Shown here: positions 37,580 to 49,060 of the stretch, piece by piece
How the letters are laid out: each line of letters begins with the position of its first letter
Numbering within the stretch: position 1 is the first letter of the stretch
Origin: Neoarius graeffei
Lineage: Eukaryota > Chordata > Actinopteri > Siluriformes > Ariidae
DNA length: 64,000 nt
NCBI RefSeq assembly: GCF_027579695.1
Contig: NC_083571.1
Coordinates: 32,885,443 to 32,949,442, forward strand
Reading direction: 5' to 3'
Notes under the pieces: model-generated
Seen by the model: the letters and a program-made list of their open reading frames with translations, nothing else
Database searches by the model: none
Told to the model about the DNA's origin: nothing
Program-made: the position numbers and the translations under genes

Positions 37580-37894
37580 CCACCCATTATCTGTAGCCGG
37601 TTATCCTGTCCTACAGGGTCGCAGGCAAGCTGGAGCCTATTCCAGTTGACTACGGGCAAGAGGCAGGGTACACCCTGGACAAGTCGCCACAGTGCTGACA
37701 CATAGACAACCATTCACACCTACGGTCAATTTAGAGCCACCAATTAGCCTAACCTGCATGCCTTTGGGGGAAACCGGAGCACCCGGAGAACATGCAAACT
37801 CCACACAGAAAGGCCCCTGTCAGCCACGGGGCTCGAACCCAGGACCTTCTTGCTGTGAGGCGACAGTGCTAACCATTACACCACCGTGCTACCC
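37580..37894 (-). mobile_element. V-SINE type A, diverged
   Basis: Starts CCACCCATTATCTGTAGCC, seven bases after the MITE, and ends ACCACCGTGCTACCC. Several small deletions. Confidence 0.85.
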
Positions 37895-38107
37895 TGTATA
37901 TAGCTAAACTTATTTTTTTATTTACAACATAATACTCTATATGTTCCCCCTTACGCTCTGTGCATCTTCTCAGCCGCTGTATTTTGCAGCTTTTACTCAA
38001 CATTAGTTCTTGAGTTTTTGACACCATGACAAGATGTTTGTCTAATCTTTTAAGGAAGCTGAATGGCATGTAATTTTTGTTTATTTGTTTGTTTTGCTGT
38101 TACAAAG

Positions 38108-38330
38108 ATAGAAGAAGAAGAACTTTTATTCATCACGCTTGTGAAATTCCTCTCTGCATTTAACCCATCTGAAGCAGTGAACACACACCTGCACACACAC
38201 GTGAGCAATGAGCGCACACACATACCCAGAGCAGTGGGCAGCCATGCTGACAGCGCCTGGGGAGCAGTAGGAAGTTAGGTTCCTCGCTCAAGGGCACCTC
38301 AGCCCAAGGCCGTCCTATATTAACCTAAAT
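38108..38330 (-). mobile_element. V-SINE type B, 3' part only
   Basis: Type B tail (AACTTTTATTCATCACGC, GCATTTAACCCATCTGAAGC, AGCAGTGGGCAGCC, CTCAAGGGCACCTCAGCCC). The core and tRNA head are missing. Confidence 0.8.
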
Positions 38331-38960
38331 GTTTAAGCTGATGGATTGAGGTACTATGGAGCTAAAACAAGGCTGTACTGTTTCTGAGAAAATGTCAGCG
38401 ATCAGTGAGGAAACTCTCAGAGCAAGGGCTGACAAGTGAAACAACATGATGAAGAAACTTTTCGACCTTTCAGTATACATGTCATGTTTGTCCTCAGAAT
38501 CTAGTGAAGTTTGCTGATATTATTTTGAGTCGTAAACATAGCTTGCAGAGAACACTGCCTGAATTTTGATTAAAACACACATGAAATGAAGAAATGACGA
38601 TTCTTCACACAATCTTTTGTTCGCTGTCTCTGAGAGGATTTAGCAGGATGGGCGTAATGGAGTTTATAACAGTCAAAGAAAGCATGATTCACGGATTTCT
38701 TTGTTAAAGAGGTATTTTCAGCTTTTCACATTTTTAATTAAATGTTTAAAGCATATACGCAGAGCCATGGCCTCACTTTCGTTTATAAATGCCTTGAGAC
38801 CTCAAGAATGGCACAGGAACAGTTTTAAGCGTTAACAATAAATCTAATATAGTCATTTTTATGATTAAAGTGATTCATGTAGATAGCGGTCTGAGCGAAT
38901 GACCTTGATATCTGTGACGTCACAGCAGGAAGTCTATCGGTCTCATCGCCATTTCTGCTA
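38331..38960. other. unassigned sequence upstream of the THAP fragment
   Basis: No open frame of note. A TGTGACGTCACA palindrome at about 38917-38928 (CRE-like) precedes the THAP frame and may be its promoter. Confidence 0.4.
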
Positions 38961-39000
38961 TACTAAAACACAGAGCTGACTGCAACTCCGAGTCTCCCTT

Positions 39001-39321
39001 TTGAGCCAATTTATCGTCATGCCACGTAGATGTGTTGCTGGCCAGTATAGCAACACGACAGAAGGTGGATTTATGTTGCATTCATGGCCCAAGAATGTTC
39101 AAACTGAAAAGGTTTGGACGCATTTTGCGAGAAGTTCACGGGCACATTGGGTGCCTACGAAGTGGTCTCTCCTCTGCTCTGCACATTTTACTGAAGACTC
39201 GTACGAGACCTCTGATCTGATGAGGAGCATTGGCTATAAGCTCGTATTGAAAAAGGGTGCAGTACCAACAATTAAAGGAAAAGAAAACAAGAAAAGGAAA
39301 GTCTCATCTCATTATCTCTAG
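39001..39321 (+). pseudogene. THAP-domain fragment interrupted by a V-SINE
   Basis: From MPRRCVAGQYSNTTEGGFML the frame has the C2-C-H zinc pattern of THAP domains: Cys-x-AGQ, HSWP, a Trp in VWTHF, a second Trp (HWVPTKWS), LCSAHF with Cys and His, then LKKGAVPTI. THAP domains bind DNA in host regulators and in P/Kolobok-type transposases. About 10 codons after it the V-SINE at 39302 cuts the sequence. No transposase domain follows, so the parent is unknown. Confidence 0.6.
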
Positions 39322-39662
39322 CCGCTTTATCCTTCTACAGGGTCGCAGGCAAGCTGGAGCCTATCCCAGCTGACTACGGGCGAAAGGTGGGGTACACCCT
39401 GCACAAGTCGCCAGGTCATCACAGGGCTGACACATAGACACAGACAACCATTCACACCTACGGTCAATTTAGAGTCACCAGTTAACCTAACCTGCATGTC
39501 TTTGGACTGTGGAGGAAACCGGAGCACCCGGAGGAAACCCACGCGGACACGGGGAGAACATGCAAACTCCACACAGAAAGGCCCTCGCCGGCCCCAGGGC
39601 TCGAACCCAGGACCTTCTTGCTGTGAGGCGACAGCGCTAACCACTACACCACCGTGCCGCCC
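39302..39662 (-). mobile_element. V-SINE type A with 12-bp TSD
   Basis: AGAAAAGGAAAG at 39290-39301 and 39663-39674; lies inside the THAP sequence. Confidence 0.95.
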
Positions 39663-39744
39663 AGAAAAGGAAAGTATTTATTTTATTGTATTTTTTAAAA
39701 GGAAAGTTCAGTTGCACCAGTCCTCCCGGAGTAAACTGAGGGCT

Positions 39745-39860
39745 GTTGCTAAAACCCAGGACGGAATGGGACGTGACATATTATTGCTCGGGCAGTGACC
39801 TCCCCGCGGTTGTTGCTAAAACCGGTGACATCCCGTTCCTTCCCAGGTTTTAGTAATTGC
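39745..39860. repeat. imperfect inverted repeat near the THAP fragment
   Basis: CTAAAACCCAGGACGGAATG with GGGACGTGAC is mirrored by CATCCCGTTCCTTCCCAGGT with TTTAG about 50 bases on. GTTGCTAAAACC also repeats directly. It could be a sub-terminal binding site of a THAP element. Confidence 0.5.
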
Positions 39861-40039
39861 CTGAGCCGAGCAGTAATGGCGGAGTACTCAGTATGGACGA
39901 AATAGAGAATGAATGGAGCAGCCGTCTTATTTCTAAACTGGATATTGCTGCCATCTCGCCCTTACGTGGAAGAAGCGAATAAACGGAGAACTGAATGAAG
40001 AACTGAAAGTCAGATTGTTTCAAAACAATCAGCCACAAG

Positions 40040-41230
40040 GTCGGCCTTCAAGAAGCGAGAACACAGACGGGTAAGCTCCGACTCTCATTTGGATACAAAA
40101 CAACAAAAACAACACGTTGTTTACCTGCATTTAGATTAATACATGTAACTTGTATTGTGTGTTTAAGTTACCGGTATAAGATTATTTAATTTGCTTCAGA
40201 ATGTGATTGTCTCAGTTCATCTGATTATTTAATTAGCCTTTTACGTTTTATCAGTGAAAATGCATTCATGTACATGTATGTTGCATAAGTTATAGCACCT
40301 ATCCTGTTTTAATGAGAGTCAACCCACAATCAGTGAAGTTAAATCAGTCTTAGTTGAGCAAGTCGGTAACGGGATTTCTTACTTTCACCGTAAATTTTTA
40401 TTTATATGACTTTGGTCTATAGCTGTCAAAGGCCTCGAACTTAAAACCGGTTACCGCTGTGACGTCACACACTCGGGGCTGGCTGGCTCAGCGGGGCAGC
40501 TCGAACGCCATCTTTGCGGTCGACTTTAACTCTCAAAAATATATATATTTTTATTCCTATTTATGCAGCATACAAGAGTCAAGGATGGAGATACTATCCA
40601 CTCAGAAATTTATTTAAAAATAAAGGTTCTGCTTTAAAGTGCATATCCTGGACCAATTTCGTGTTTTTTTTATATGAAAGAATGTCCCTTTACACACTCA
40701 TCTAGAAGGGTAATTTTGCACAAGGCCATCTGTCTACAGCAGAAAAAAATAAAATAACAAAACGCGTCTGGAAAAATCCCAAGGGAGTCTGGACCCAGAT
40801 TCGTGACTTCACGTGCGGAAGCGCCAGCAGGCTGCGAGAGCTTGCATGGATTCAGTGCACAGCCTGTGTAGACCAAGCTTAGCAACTAGTGATTTTGCAT
40901 TGAAATATGGAATTGTCGCCTGAGCTTCTAAACCCATGGAGTCATGTATCAATGCTCATCTATCTATTGTTACCTAAATCATATTTTTTCTAATTACTAT
41001 TATGCATTTATATATTTCTTCATTTAGAAGAGTACTGGCTACTGTAGGAGAAAGATTTCATAAGCTACAGACATGGAATCGGCTAAGCAGGGTTGTATAT
41101 ACCGTACATTTAATGTGTTTGACAGGTCCCAAGATCTCAAGCCCTGACACGCATATCCCTTGATACATGTGAAGTAAGTGTATTATCGCCCAGCGCTTTT
41201 GTGTTGTTTACTTTTGTGTGTGTTAATAAA
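40040..41230. other. no gene recognised
   Basis: AT-rich with short frames. A donor-like ACGGGTAAGC at 40067-40076 and another TGTGACGTCACA at about 40458-40469 are the only signals. Confidence 0.4.
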
Positions 41231-41269
41231 TAACATCATCCGTGTACCAAACAAATACAGGAGCAACAG

Positions 41270-41439
41270 TCAACTTGTGAATCGCCGATTTTCTTGGTCT
41301 TTTTCTCGGCTCTGCTTTGGTCCTCGGCTTTGAAGCGTTCCCATTTCTCTCTCATTGTCCGGTCTTTTGGGAAACGATGAGTACTAATCCCATCAAGATT
41401 GGTGTTGCTACACCCTCCTACGATACATCTGTTAACCAT
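41270..41439 (-). pseudogene. second THAP-domain fragment, opposite strand
   Basis: MVNRCIVGGCSNTNLDGIST, HRFPKDRTMREKWERF carries the THAP start (Cys-x3-GC-SNT, HRFP, Trp-x2-F). It stops before the second half of the domain, possibly at an exon end. It faces the fragment at 39.0 kb. Confidence 0.55.
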
Positions 41440-42140
41440 TTTAATAATTACGCGATAACGTTGAAGAAATTTGTAGAAAACCCCCAGGTCATTTTCTCAT
41501 AAACAAACCAACGTTGATGTAGGATTCAGAAGGAGGCGTCCCGTCACGAAAATCAATGTTTCCCGGGAAATCCAAATGGCAAGTTTTTTCAGAGGCGGAC
41601 CAATTCGCCTCAAATGGCTTGATTTCAACTGAATTTTTCTGGTATTGCGCAAGGTAAAAAAAATTGCACAAAATGCAAAATGTGACAGATATTTGACCAA
41701 AGTTTAATATAAAATAGGAGAATTACACTGATCTTGCATCTGAATTTACCCGTGATATGCAGTTTAAGTTTTGTAACAGCTTAAATAGTAGCTTAACAAA
41801 AGGAAAACACAGGAAGTGAAGAGTCTTCATAGACTCGAGCGATCTGAGAAAGAAGACTGCTTTACCAGGATGGCTTACAAAAAGAAAAGAATTTAAGCCT
41901 GACTAATTTTGAATTAATTTTGTGTGAATTCTTCTCCGTGCTTCACGGAATGCTGCGCTGAGGTTTTTTTTTTAATGCCTACACATTCCGGTTCTGATAG
42001 GAGCGAAATGTGTGGGTGTTTTTTCCTCTCATCTCTCATTTCTCAGCCTCTCCCTTCCTGACAAGCCTCTCTCCTGCTTTGCTTCTGCGGACTCGTCTTG
42101 TCTGAGAGATCCTTCCTGCACTGTTCTCCGAATCGAAATT

Positions 42141-42600
42141 ATGGATTTGATCAACTGGTCACTTCACGCAATTGACACAATCTTCTCGACGAGAAGTCTG
42201 GGTTCGGGGGAACCTGCCTGTACTGCCGGAACGTTTGCAGCCGGATACACCATGGATGCCTGGGAGAAGTGGCGTGTGGTGTGCTTGGCGATTTTTTCCG
42301 TGGAGGACATTGAGGATATTTACCTATTCGGAACCATGATCACAGGATTTTTGCTGATTGGACTTGGCATTTCCCTGGTGTATTGAGGAAATCAGTTAAC
42401 GGTGGCAGCTGTTCAAATCCCTACAAAGCTGCCTGACATGATTGAGGCGGTGGGCAGAGCCGTTGGCACTCAGACTGTGGCTGTTCAGAACTTGAGTCGC
42501 AACATTGATAACATCATGGAGAAGTTGATGGCTTTGCTGTCGAAACGCTGTAGAAATGCGATTCTCCCCCTGGAATTCACTGCAGTGAGACTCTCTAAAT
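42141..42600 (+). other. small membrane-protein-like frame of unknown family
   Basis: From MDLINWSLHAIDTIFSTRSL the frame carries GSGEPACTAGTFAAGYTMDA, WEKWRVVCLAIFSVEDIEDI and a hydrophobic helix (LFGTMITGFLLIGLGISLVY), with a related helical stretch after it (VGRAVGTQTVAVQNLSRNID). I do not recognise it. It looks like part of a repeated element and appears broken; its right side meets the MITE at about 42600. Confidence 0.4.
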
Positions 42601-43161
42601 ACCCCTTTTCCACCAAATCAGTTCCAGGGCTGGTTCGGAGCCAGTGCTGGTGCTGGTTCACAACTCGTTCAACTTGCGAGCCAGCTGAGAACCAGCTTGC
42701 TTTTCCATCGTTCGCGATGCTAAGAGAAGACACGTCATTACGTCGCTGTATACGTCAGTTACATCATTGTATACGTCATTACGTCGCTGTATATGTCAGT
42801 TATGTCGCTACGTTTGCATAAATCTTGGCGCGAATATCGAAGCAAAAACAACGCGGAAGAAGCAGCAGCAACAACAACAACAATAATAATGGATGACTTC
42901 GCGTTTGTACAGCTGCTGCTTCTCGTCGCTTAAAAATGGCGATCTTTCGCGGTCCTGTTATTGTTGTCGGTCTTAACAACTCCGCCCCCCCGCTGACGTA
43001 AGCGGTTCTTTCCTCTGGCCCAGCAGAGAGTTGGTGCTAGCCTGGAACCGGTTTTTCTGGCCCCAGAGCCAGTTCTTTGTCAGTGGAAACAGAAAACCCG
43101 GTTCCAAACTAAGCACTGGCCCCGAACCAGCCCTGGAACTGCTTTGGTGGGAAAGGGGCAT
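42598..43161. mobile_element. ~560-bp MITE with CCCCTTTTCCACC inverted ends
   Basis: CCCCTTTTCCACCAAATCAG with TTCCAGGGCTGGTTCGG is mirrored by CCGAACCAGCCCTGGAACTG with GTGGGAAAGGGG, about 50-bp inverted ends. The interior has CGTCATTACGTCGCTGTATA repeats. Similar in end sequence to the MITE at 17.2 kb. Confidence 0.8.
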
Positions 43162-43212
43162 CTGTGTGTGTGTGGGTGTGTGTGTGTTTTTTTTCCTATA
43201 CTTTCTTTCTGC

Positions 43213-43590
43213 AGGCGGCATGGTGGTGTAGTGGTTAGCGCTGTCGCTTCACAGCAAGAAGGTCCGGGTTCGAGCCCCGTGGCTGGCGAGGGCCTTTCTG
43301 TGTGGAGTTTGCATGTTCTCCCCGTGTCCCCGTGGGTTTCCTCCCGGTGCTCCGGTTTCCCCCACAGTCCAAAGACATGCAGGTTAGGTTAACTGGTGAC
43401 TCTAAATTGACCGTAGGTGTGAATGTGAGTGTGAATGGTTGTCTGTGTCTATGTGTCAGCCCTGTGATGACCTGGCGACTTGTCCAGGGTGTACCCCGCC
43501 TTTCGCCCGTAGTCAGCTGGGATAGGCTCCAGCTTGCCTGCGACCCTGTAGAACAGGATAAAGCGGCTACAGATAATGAGATGAGATGAG
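43213..43590 (+). mobile_element. V-SINE type A with 12-bp TSD
   Basis: ACTTTCTTTCTG at 43200-43211 and 43591-43602. Confidence 0.94.
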
Positions 43591-43753
43591 ACTTTCTTTC
43601 TGTCTGTACTATGAAAGCTAAGTTGAACCGGACTCAAATTCCTCGTGTGTGTAACATACCTGGCAATAAAGTGCTTCTGATTCTGAATACTTTACAGTTT
43701 ATTTTTATGATATATTTATCAAATTGAATTAGTTCTTAAGTTTATAAAATAGT

Positions 43754-43825
43754 GGGCTCGTCCGGGATTTGAACCCGGGACCTCTCGCACCCTAAGCGAG
43801 AATCATACCCCTAGACCAACGAGCC
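43754..43825 (-). tRNA. tRNA-Pro (anticodon AGG)
   Basis: The reverse complement folds as a complete 72-base tRNA: acceptor stem GGCTCGT/ACGAGCC with discriminator C, D arm with A box TGGTCTAGGGG, anticodon stem CTCGC/GCGAG around TTAGGGT, and T arm with B box GGTTCAAATCC. It is essentially the vertebrate tRNA-Pro(AGG) sequence, with no intron. A pol III terminator TTTT (plus 43746-43749 as AAAA) lies four bases after the 3' end. It is unrelated to the V-SINE heads and looks functional. Confidence 0.95.
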
Positions 43826-43829
43826 GGTT

Positions 43830-44866
43830 GATTCAACGGCTAAAATGTTTAGTCCATGAATAATATTGAATGACTAGCTTATGGCTTTAAATATATTCTT
43901 GGCGATGTATTGTTTTGGTTTTGATATTTCACAATATCTGAAATTGTGTTCTAACATTCAAAACACTTTAAAGTGCAGACTATCACGCTAAATAGTGCAC
44001 TTCCTGTCTATAACCGCGTCCGACTCCACACACTCACTCTCTCACAGGAGGCTACTGACAAACTACAGCTGCGTTATTAACATCACCATGGAAACGGATC
44101 GCTCCTGTCGTTAAACACTTCCGGGTTACAACTTCCGCCACAGGTCGCGCGCTCTTTCCAATCCCAACTGTTTATTGACATATTTATTTATAATATTTAT
44201 AAAGTTTATTGACTTATAATAATATTAAAATTATGGCAGCACTGTCTGTAGTTACTGTGTGCTGTTTCTGTTCATGACTCAGGACTTGTTTCTACTAAAA
44301 TGAAAATTAAAAACTTTTTTTTAAAAAAAGTTAGAGACTAAAGAAGCTAACTTTTCATTTTATGTATAACATATACAAAATATATTTTATTTCATTTTGG
44401 CTTTAGGTTTAAAACTCTGAAGCAGATAAATATTACAGAAATACATAGTATACATTATAATACGTTATTTTACCTTTTGTTCATTTTTTCCCTGTATTTA
44501 TTTTTTTTTTTTTTAAATTTAATTTCAAGATATTATTTTTATTGACTTGCTTTTGTTATGGAAATTGTTATGGCAGATAAATCCTGTACACATCAGTTTA
44601 TTTTTATTGAATTATCTCAAACGATTTCATTTTTGCAGAATGAATTTTATTATTTTAATCGTTTCAATTTTAATGTCGTATGGATGCTGTCATTTTATTT
44701 TGTTTTGTTTTATTTACATTTTCAAGTATTTGCATTTTTACACCATGGATAGAACGAGGTCATCATTATTATTATTATTATTATTATTCAAGCTTTGGGA
44801 ATTTTATGGCAGGAAAATTATGCATTTTTATTTTATTTCATGTACATTTTCATTATTATTATATGG
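43830..44866. other. AT-rich region, no gene seen
   Basis: Long T-runs and (ATT)n at about 44767-44789; small frames only. Confidence 0.5.
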
Positions 44867-45215
44867 TGGTGTAGTGGTTCGCACAGTTGCCTCACAACAA
44901 GAAGGTTCTGGGTTCAAGCCCAGCGGCCGGTGGGGGCCTTTCTGTGTGGAGTTTGCATGGTCTATGTGGGTTTCCTCCAGGTGCTCCGGTTTCCTCCACA
45001 ATTCAGAGACATGCAGTTAGGTTAACATGGGACTACCTTGGGCTTGAGGTGCCCTTGAGCGAGGCACCTAACTCCCAACCGCTCCCTGCGTGCTGTTAGC
45101 GTGGCTGCCCACTGCTCTGGGTATGTATGCGTGTGTGTTCACTGCTTCAGATGGGTTAAATGCAGAGGGGAATTTCACAAGTGTGTGATGAATAAAGTTG
45201 TTCTTCTTCTATTAT
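44867..45215 (+). mobile_element. V-SINE type B, near complete
   Basis: Shares the tRNA-like head and V core (GGTGGTGTAGTGGTTCGCAC, GTTTCCTCCAGGTGCTCCGG) with type A but changes after GTTAGGTTAAC to CTTGAGGTGCCCTTGAGCGA and a tail TGATGAATAAAGTTGTTCTT. Confidence 0.85.
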
Positions 45216-45322
45216 TATTAAAAAAAACGCTGTCAGTTTTTATAGTGTTGATATAACGGAAGAATTATGGGGAAAAGGAAACATATACACCGTATCGCCA
45301 AAAGTGTGTGCACCCCCCAACC

Positions 45323-45690
45323 ATCTCATCTCATTATCTCTAGCCACTTTATCCTGTTCTACAGGGTCGCAGGCAAGCTGGAGCCTATCCCAGCTGACTA
45401 TGGGCGAAAGGTGGGGTACACCCTGGACAAGTCGCCAGGTCATCACAGGGCTGACACATAGACACAGACAACCATTCACACTCACACCTACGGTCAATTT
45501 AGAGTCACCAGTTAACCTAACCTGCATGCCTTTGGACTGTGGGGGAAACCAGAGCACCCGGAGGAAACCCACATGGGCACGGGGAGAACATACAAACTCC
45601 ACACAGAAAGGCCCTCGCTGGCCATGGGGCTCGAACCTGGACCTTCTTGCTGGGAGGCAACGGCGCTAACCACTACACCACCGTGACGCC
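45323..45690 (-). mobile_element. V-SINE type A with TSD
   Basis: CCCCAACCATC repeats at about 45314-45324 and 45690-45700. Confidence 0.92.
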
Positions 45691-45965
45691 CCCAACCATC
45701 ACACCCATATTTCCTTGTTGAACATCTCATTACAGATTTATTCCCCCTGTGTTTACTATTATAATAAAACCCCCCGCACACCTTCCCGATTCGCTTACGA
45801 TTTTGTCAAGCCGATTAAATCGCTTGCGAATCGTCAATGTGTGCAGCGGCACCTCGTAGCTGTTTTCATTGGTTCTCGGTTGCTCGGTTCAGATCAAACT
45901 GGTCTTGATATTTTCGGACGTGATCTCCTCGTACGCAACACAGATGGTAGCGTGTGCGTTGTTAC

Positions 45966-47390
45966 CATGGGCGCAGATAGAGGGGGGGACGGGGGGGATT
46001 CGTCCCACCCAGATTTAAATTCACCTTGTTCGGTCCCCCCACTTATAGGAAGGAAAAAACGTCTATGCTGTCTTTCTTTGCATAAGGCAAACCTCACGGA
46101 AAAATCAAAAGACTAATTACCATTCGGTTTATTGAGGTGCACAGCAGTACATACATAGTTGCAACTGCGCAGACTGCATGGGTTGCGAGCTCGAGCTTGG
46201 TTGCTATGGTTACCCACAACAAGTTTGACAGGCATATCGGGGACAGCGCCTCCTAGTTCAGGACCCCAACACGGCATGATGAAGGGTGCCAAAAGGCAGA
46301 AAACGATTGCATCGTTTTTTCAAAAAAAAAAACCGACTGTAAGTAAACTGTGCCTTACTTTATCATATCACCTTGCAATTTTTTGATAGTCTGTTCAAAG
46401 TAATGTCGTAGTGAAAGTAAAATCATACGGAGTAGAGATGCCTTTCTGGTAGCCTCCTTCTTTCGGTGGTAGCCTGTAGATACAGTGCTCAGAAGGCAGT
46501 TTTAATGTTTAATCTGGCGTTCCCTGACATAATTTCAGCGAGCATATTGTTTCATAAGGAAACTTTGCGAAGAGTTGTTGACTGACTGCTGCTCACGCAA
46601 CACACAGGCATAGTTAGAAAGTCAGGATGCACTGGTTTACACTTCACACACACACGTAGCCCAGCCTCTCGCTATGTTTAACAGTTGGAACTTAGCGGTT
46701 TTAAAACTAGTTTTGCAGTTTTGCAGTTTCTGTGCGTGATGATAATGTGTAAACTTTGGATTTCCATAGGCTATGTTAAAATGTTATCATTGTCCTGGCC
46801 TGCAGGTAGTTCCTGGTGATGGCAGTGAGGGAGGTGAAATAACATGTATACACACTACCGTTCAAAAGTTTGGGGTCACCCAGACAATTTTGTGTTTTCC
46901 ATGAAAAGTCACACTTTTATTTACCACCATAAGTTGTAAAATGAATAGAAAATATAGTCAAGACATTTTTCTGGCCATTTTGAGCATTTAATCGACCCCA
47001 CAAATGTGATGCTCCAGAAACTCAATCTGCTCAAAGGAAGGTCAGTTTTATAGCTTCTCTAAAGAGCTCAACTGTTTTCAGCTGTGCTAACATGATTGTA
47101 CAAGGGTTTTCTAATCATCCATTAGCCTTCTGAGGCAATGAGCAAACACATTGTACCATTAGAACACTGGAGTGAGAGTTGCTGGAAATGGGCCTCTATA
47201 CACCTATGGAGATATTGCACCAAAAAACCAGACATTTGCAGCTAGAATAGTCATTTACCACATTAGCAATGTATAGAGTGGATTTCTGATTAGTTTAAAG
47301 GGATCTTCATTGAAAAGAACAGTGCTTTTCTTTCAAAAATAAGGACATTTCAAAGTGACCCCAAACTTTTGAACGGTAGTGTATATACAT

Positions 47391-47421
<31 letters not shown>

Positions 47422-47487
47422 CACAAAATGGAACCATTTGCTGACAGCTCAGTCCCCCTCAGTTCAAAAATCCTATCTGCGCCCCTG
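45966..47487 (+). mobile_element. hAT element with 8-bp TSD, internally deleted, with nested MITE
   Basis: GTTGTTAC at 45958-45965 and 47488-47495 flanks inverted ends CATGGGCGCAGATAGAGGGG and CCTATCTGCGCCCCTG. A first-exon-like frame at 46276-46338, MMKGAKRQKTIASFFQKKKPT then a GTAAGT donor, resembles the start of hAT transposases of the ZMYM-like group. The rest of the transposase is lost. The Tc1-type MITE at 46853-47381 is inserted near the right end. Confidence 0.88.
46853..47381. mobile_element. 529-bp Tc1-type MITE, copy B (inverted)
   Basis: Same element as 37045-37572 in the opposite orientation, with few differences; TA follows the right end. Next to (AC)n at 47393-47415. Confidence 0.92.
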
Positions 47488-47495
47488 GTTGTTAC

Positions 47496-47854
47496 TACGA
47501 TCTCATCAGTTACGATAATTTTAAACAGCCAATTGGAATGCCAGGATTGATGACACGTGGACTGCAGACCGGGAAGCACAACTTGTGTCGCTTTAGGAAG
47601 CGTCCACCTGTCTTTATGGCATTAGTTCACCTGAATACAGCAAATGGGAGAAGAGGAACGAGGCTATGGCTGTAATCATGTCAGCTTTGAAAACGCCTGG
47701 TAAAGTATTATAGCATTGTCAGTGGTACAGAAATCACTTGTCCGGAATCCCAGAACAAGTTGAATTTTACGAACGACTGAACAAATTAGAATAAATTCTT
47801 ATTATTGATTTGTCTAGTTGGGATTATTATCCCTTTTTGATTCTAATATTAAAA
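47496..47854. other. no gene seen
   Basis: Unremarkable sequence between the hAT and a V-SINE. Confidence 0.5.
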
Positions 47855-48208
47855 AAAAACTTTATTTGTCACATGCACACTTCAAGCACAGTGAAATTCA
47901 TCCTCTGCATTTAACCCATCTGAAGCAGTGAACACACACACATTTAGAGCAGTGGGCAGCCACAGCAGAGCGCCCGGGGAGCAGTCAGGGGTCAGGCACC
48001 TTGCTCAAGGGCACCTCAGCCCAAGGCCGCCCCACGTCAACCTAACTGCATGTCTTTGGATTGTGGGGGAAACCAGAGCACCCAGAGGAACCCACACAGG
48101 CACGGGGAGAACATGCAAACTCCACACAGAAAGGCCCTCACCGGCCATGAACCCGGAACCTTCTTGTTGTGAGGCGAGCGTGCTAACCACGACACCACCG
48201 TGCTGCCC
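47855..48208 (-). mobile_element. V-SINE type B
   Basis: Tail (AACTTTATTTGTCACATGC), type B body and the V core with the tRNA head, ending ACCACCGTGCTGCCC. Supports the chimeric structure of type B. Confidence 0.85.
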
Positions 48209-48247
48209 TAATATTCAAAATTTAATACTTCTCTATGTATGTATATT

Positions 48248-48603
48248 TCATCTCATTATCTCTAGCCGCTTTATCCTGTTCTACAGGGTCGCAGGCAAGC
48301 TGGAGCCTATCCCAGCTGACTACGGGCGAAAGGCAGGGTACACCCTGGACAAGTCGCCAGGTCATCACAGGGCTGACACATAGACACAGACAACCATTCA
48401 CACTCACATTCACACCTACGGTCAATTTAGAGTCAGCAGTTAACCTAACCTGCATGTCTTTGGACTGTGGGGGAAACCAGAGCACCCGGAGGAAACCCAC
48501 GCGGACACGGGGAGAACATGCAAACTCCGCACAGAAAGGCCCTCGTCGGCCACGGGGCTCGAACCCAGACCTTCTTGCTGTGAAGCGACAGCACTAACCA
48601 CTA
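48248..48603 (-). mobile_element. V-SINE type A, head slightly truncated
   Basis: Complete except that it stops in the A box (GCACTAACCACTA). Confidence 0.9.
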
Positions 48604-48908
48604 TCACGTGATATCTTGAACATGTGACCATCTATTCGGGCTGAATGTGTACGATGTCTCGCAAATGTGTGCGGGGAATTTTGAACCGATCAAATCGGGC
48701 CCTTATACTCGTAACCGATCGCCCGACGCACAAAGCCCTGATGAAATCGGGAAAGTATGCGCTGGGCTTAGAGGTCTGGGAAGCCTTTCTTCTAGATTTT
48801 GGGGTGCGGCTGTGGGGATTTGTGTTCACTCAGCTACAAGAGTATTAATGAGAGCAGGCTCTGATGTTGGGATGTTGAGGCTCCAGTTCCAGTTCATCCC
48901 AAAGGGTT

Positions 48909-49060
48909 GGATCTCATCTCATCTCATTATCTCTAGCCGCTTTATCCTGTTCTACAGCGTCGCAGGCAAGCTGGAGCCTATCCCAGCTGACTACGGGCGA
49001 AAGGCGGGGTACACACTGGACAAGTCGCCAGGTCATCACAGGGCTGACCACTGTGCCGCC
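48909..49060 (-). mobile_element. V-SINE type A, internally deleted
   Basis: Tail and ~110 bp of body join directly (CAGGGCTGAC to CACTGTGCCGCCC) to the head end; the core is lost. Confidence 0.85.

Noticed and set aside
42530-42560. GTCGAAACGC as a third hammerhead core
   Set aside because: No CTGANGA with a pairing stem II upstream.
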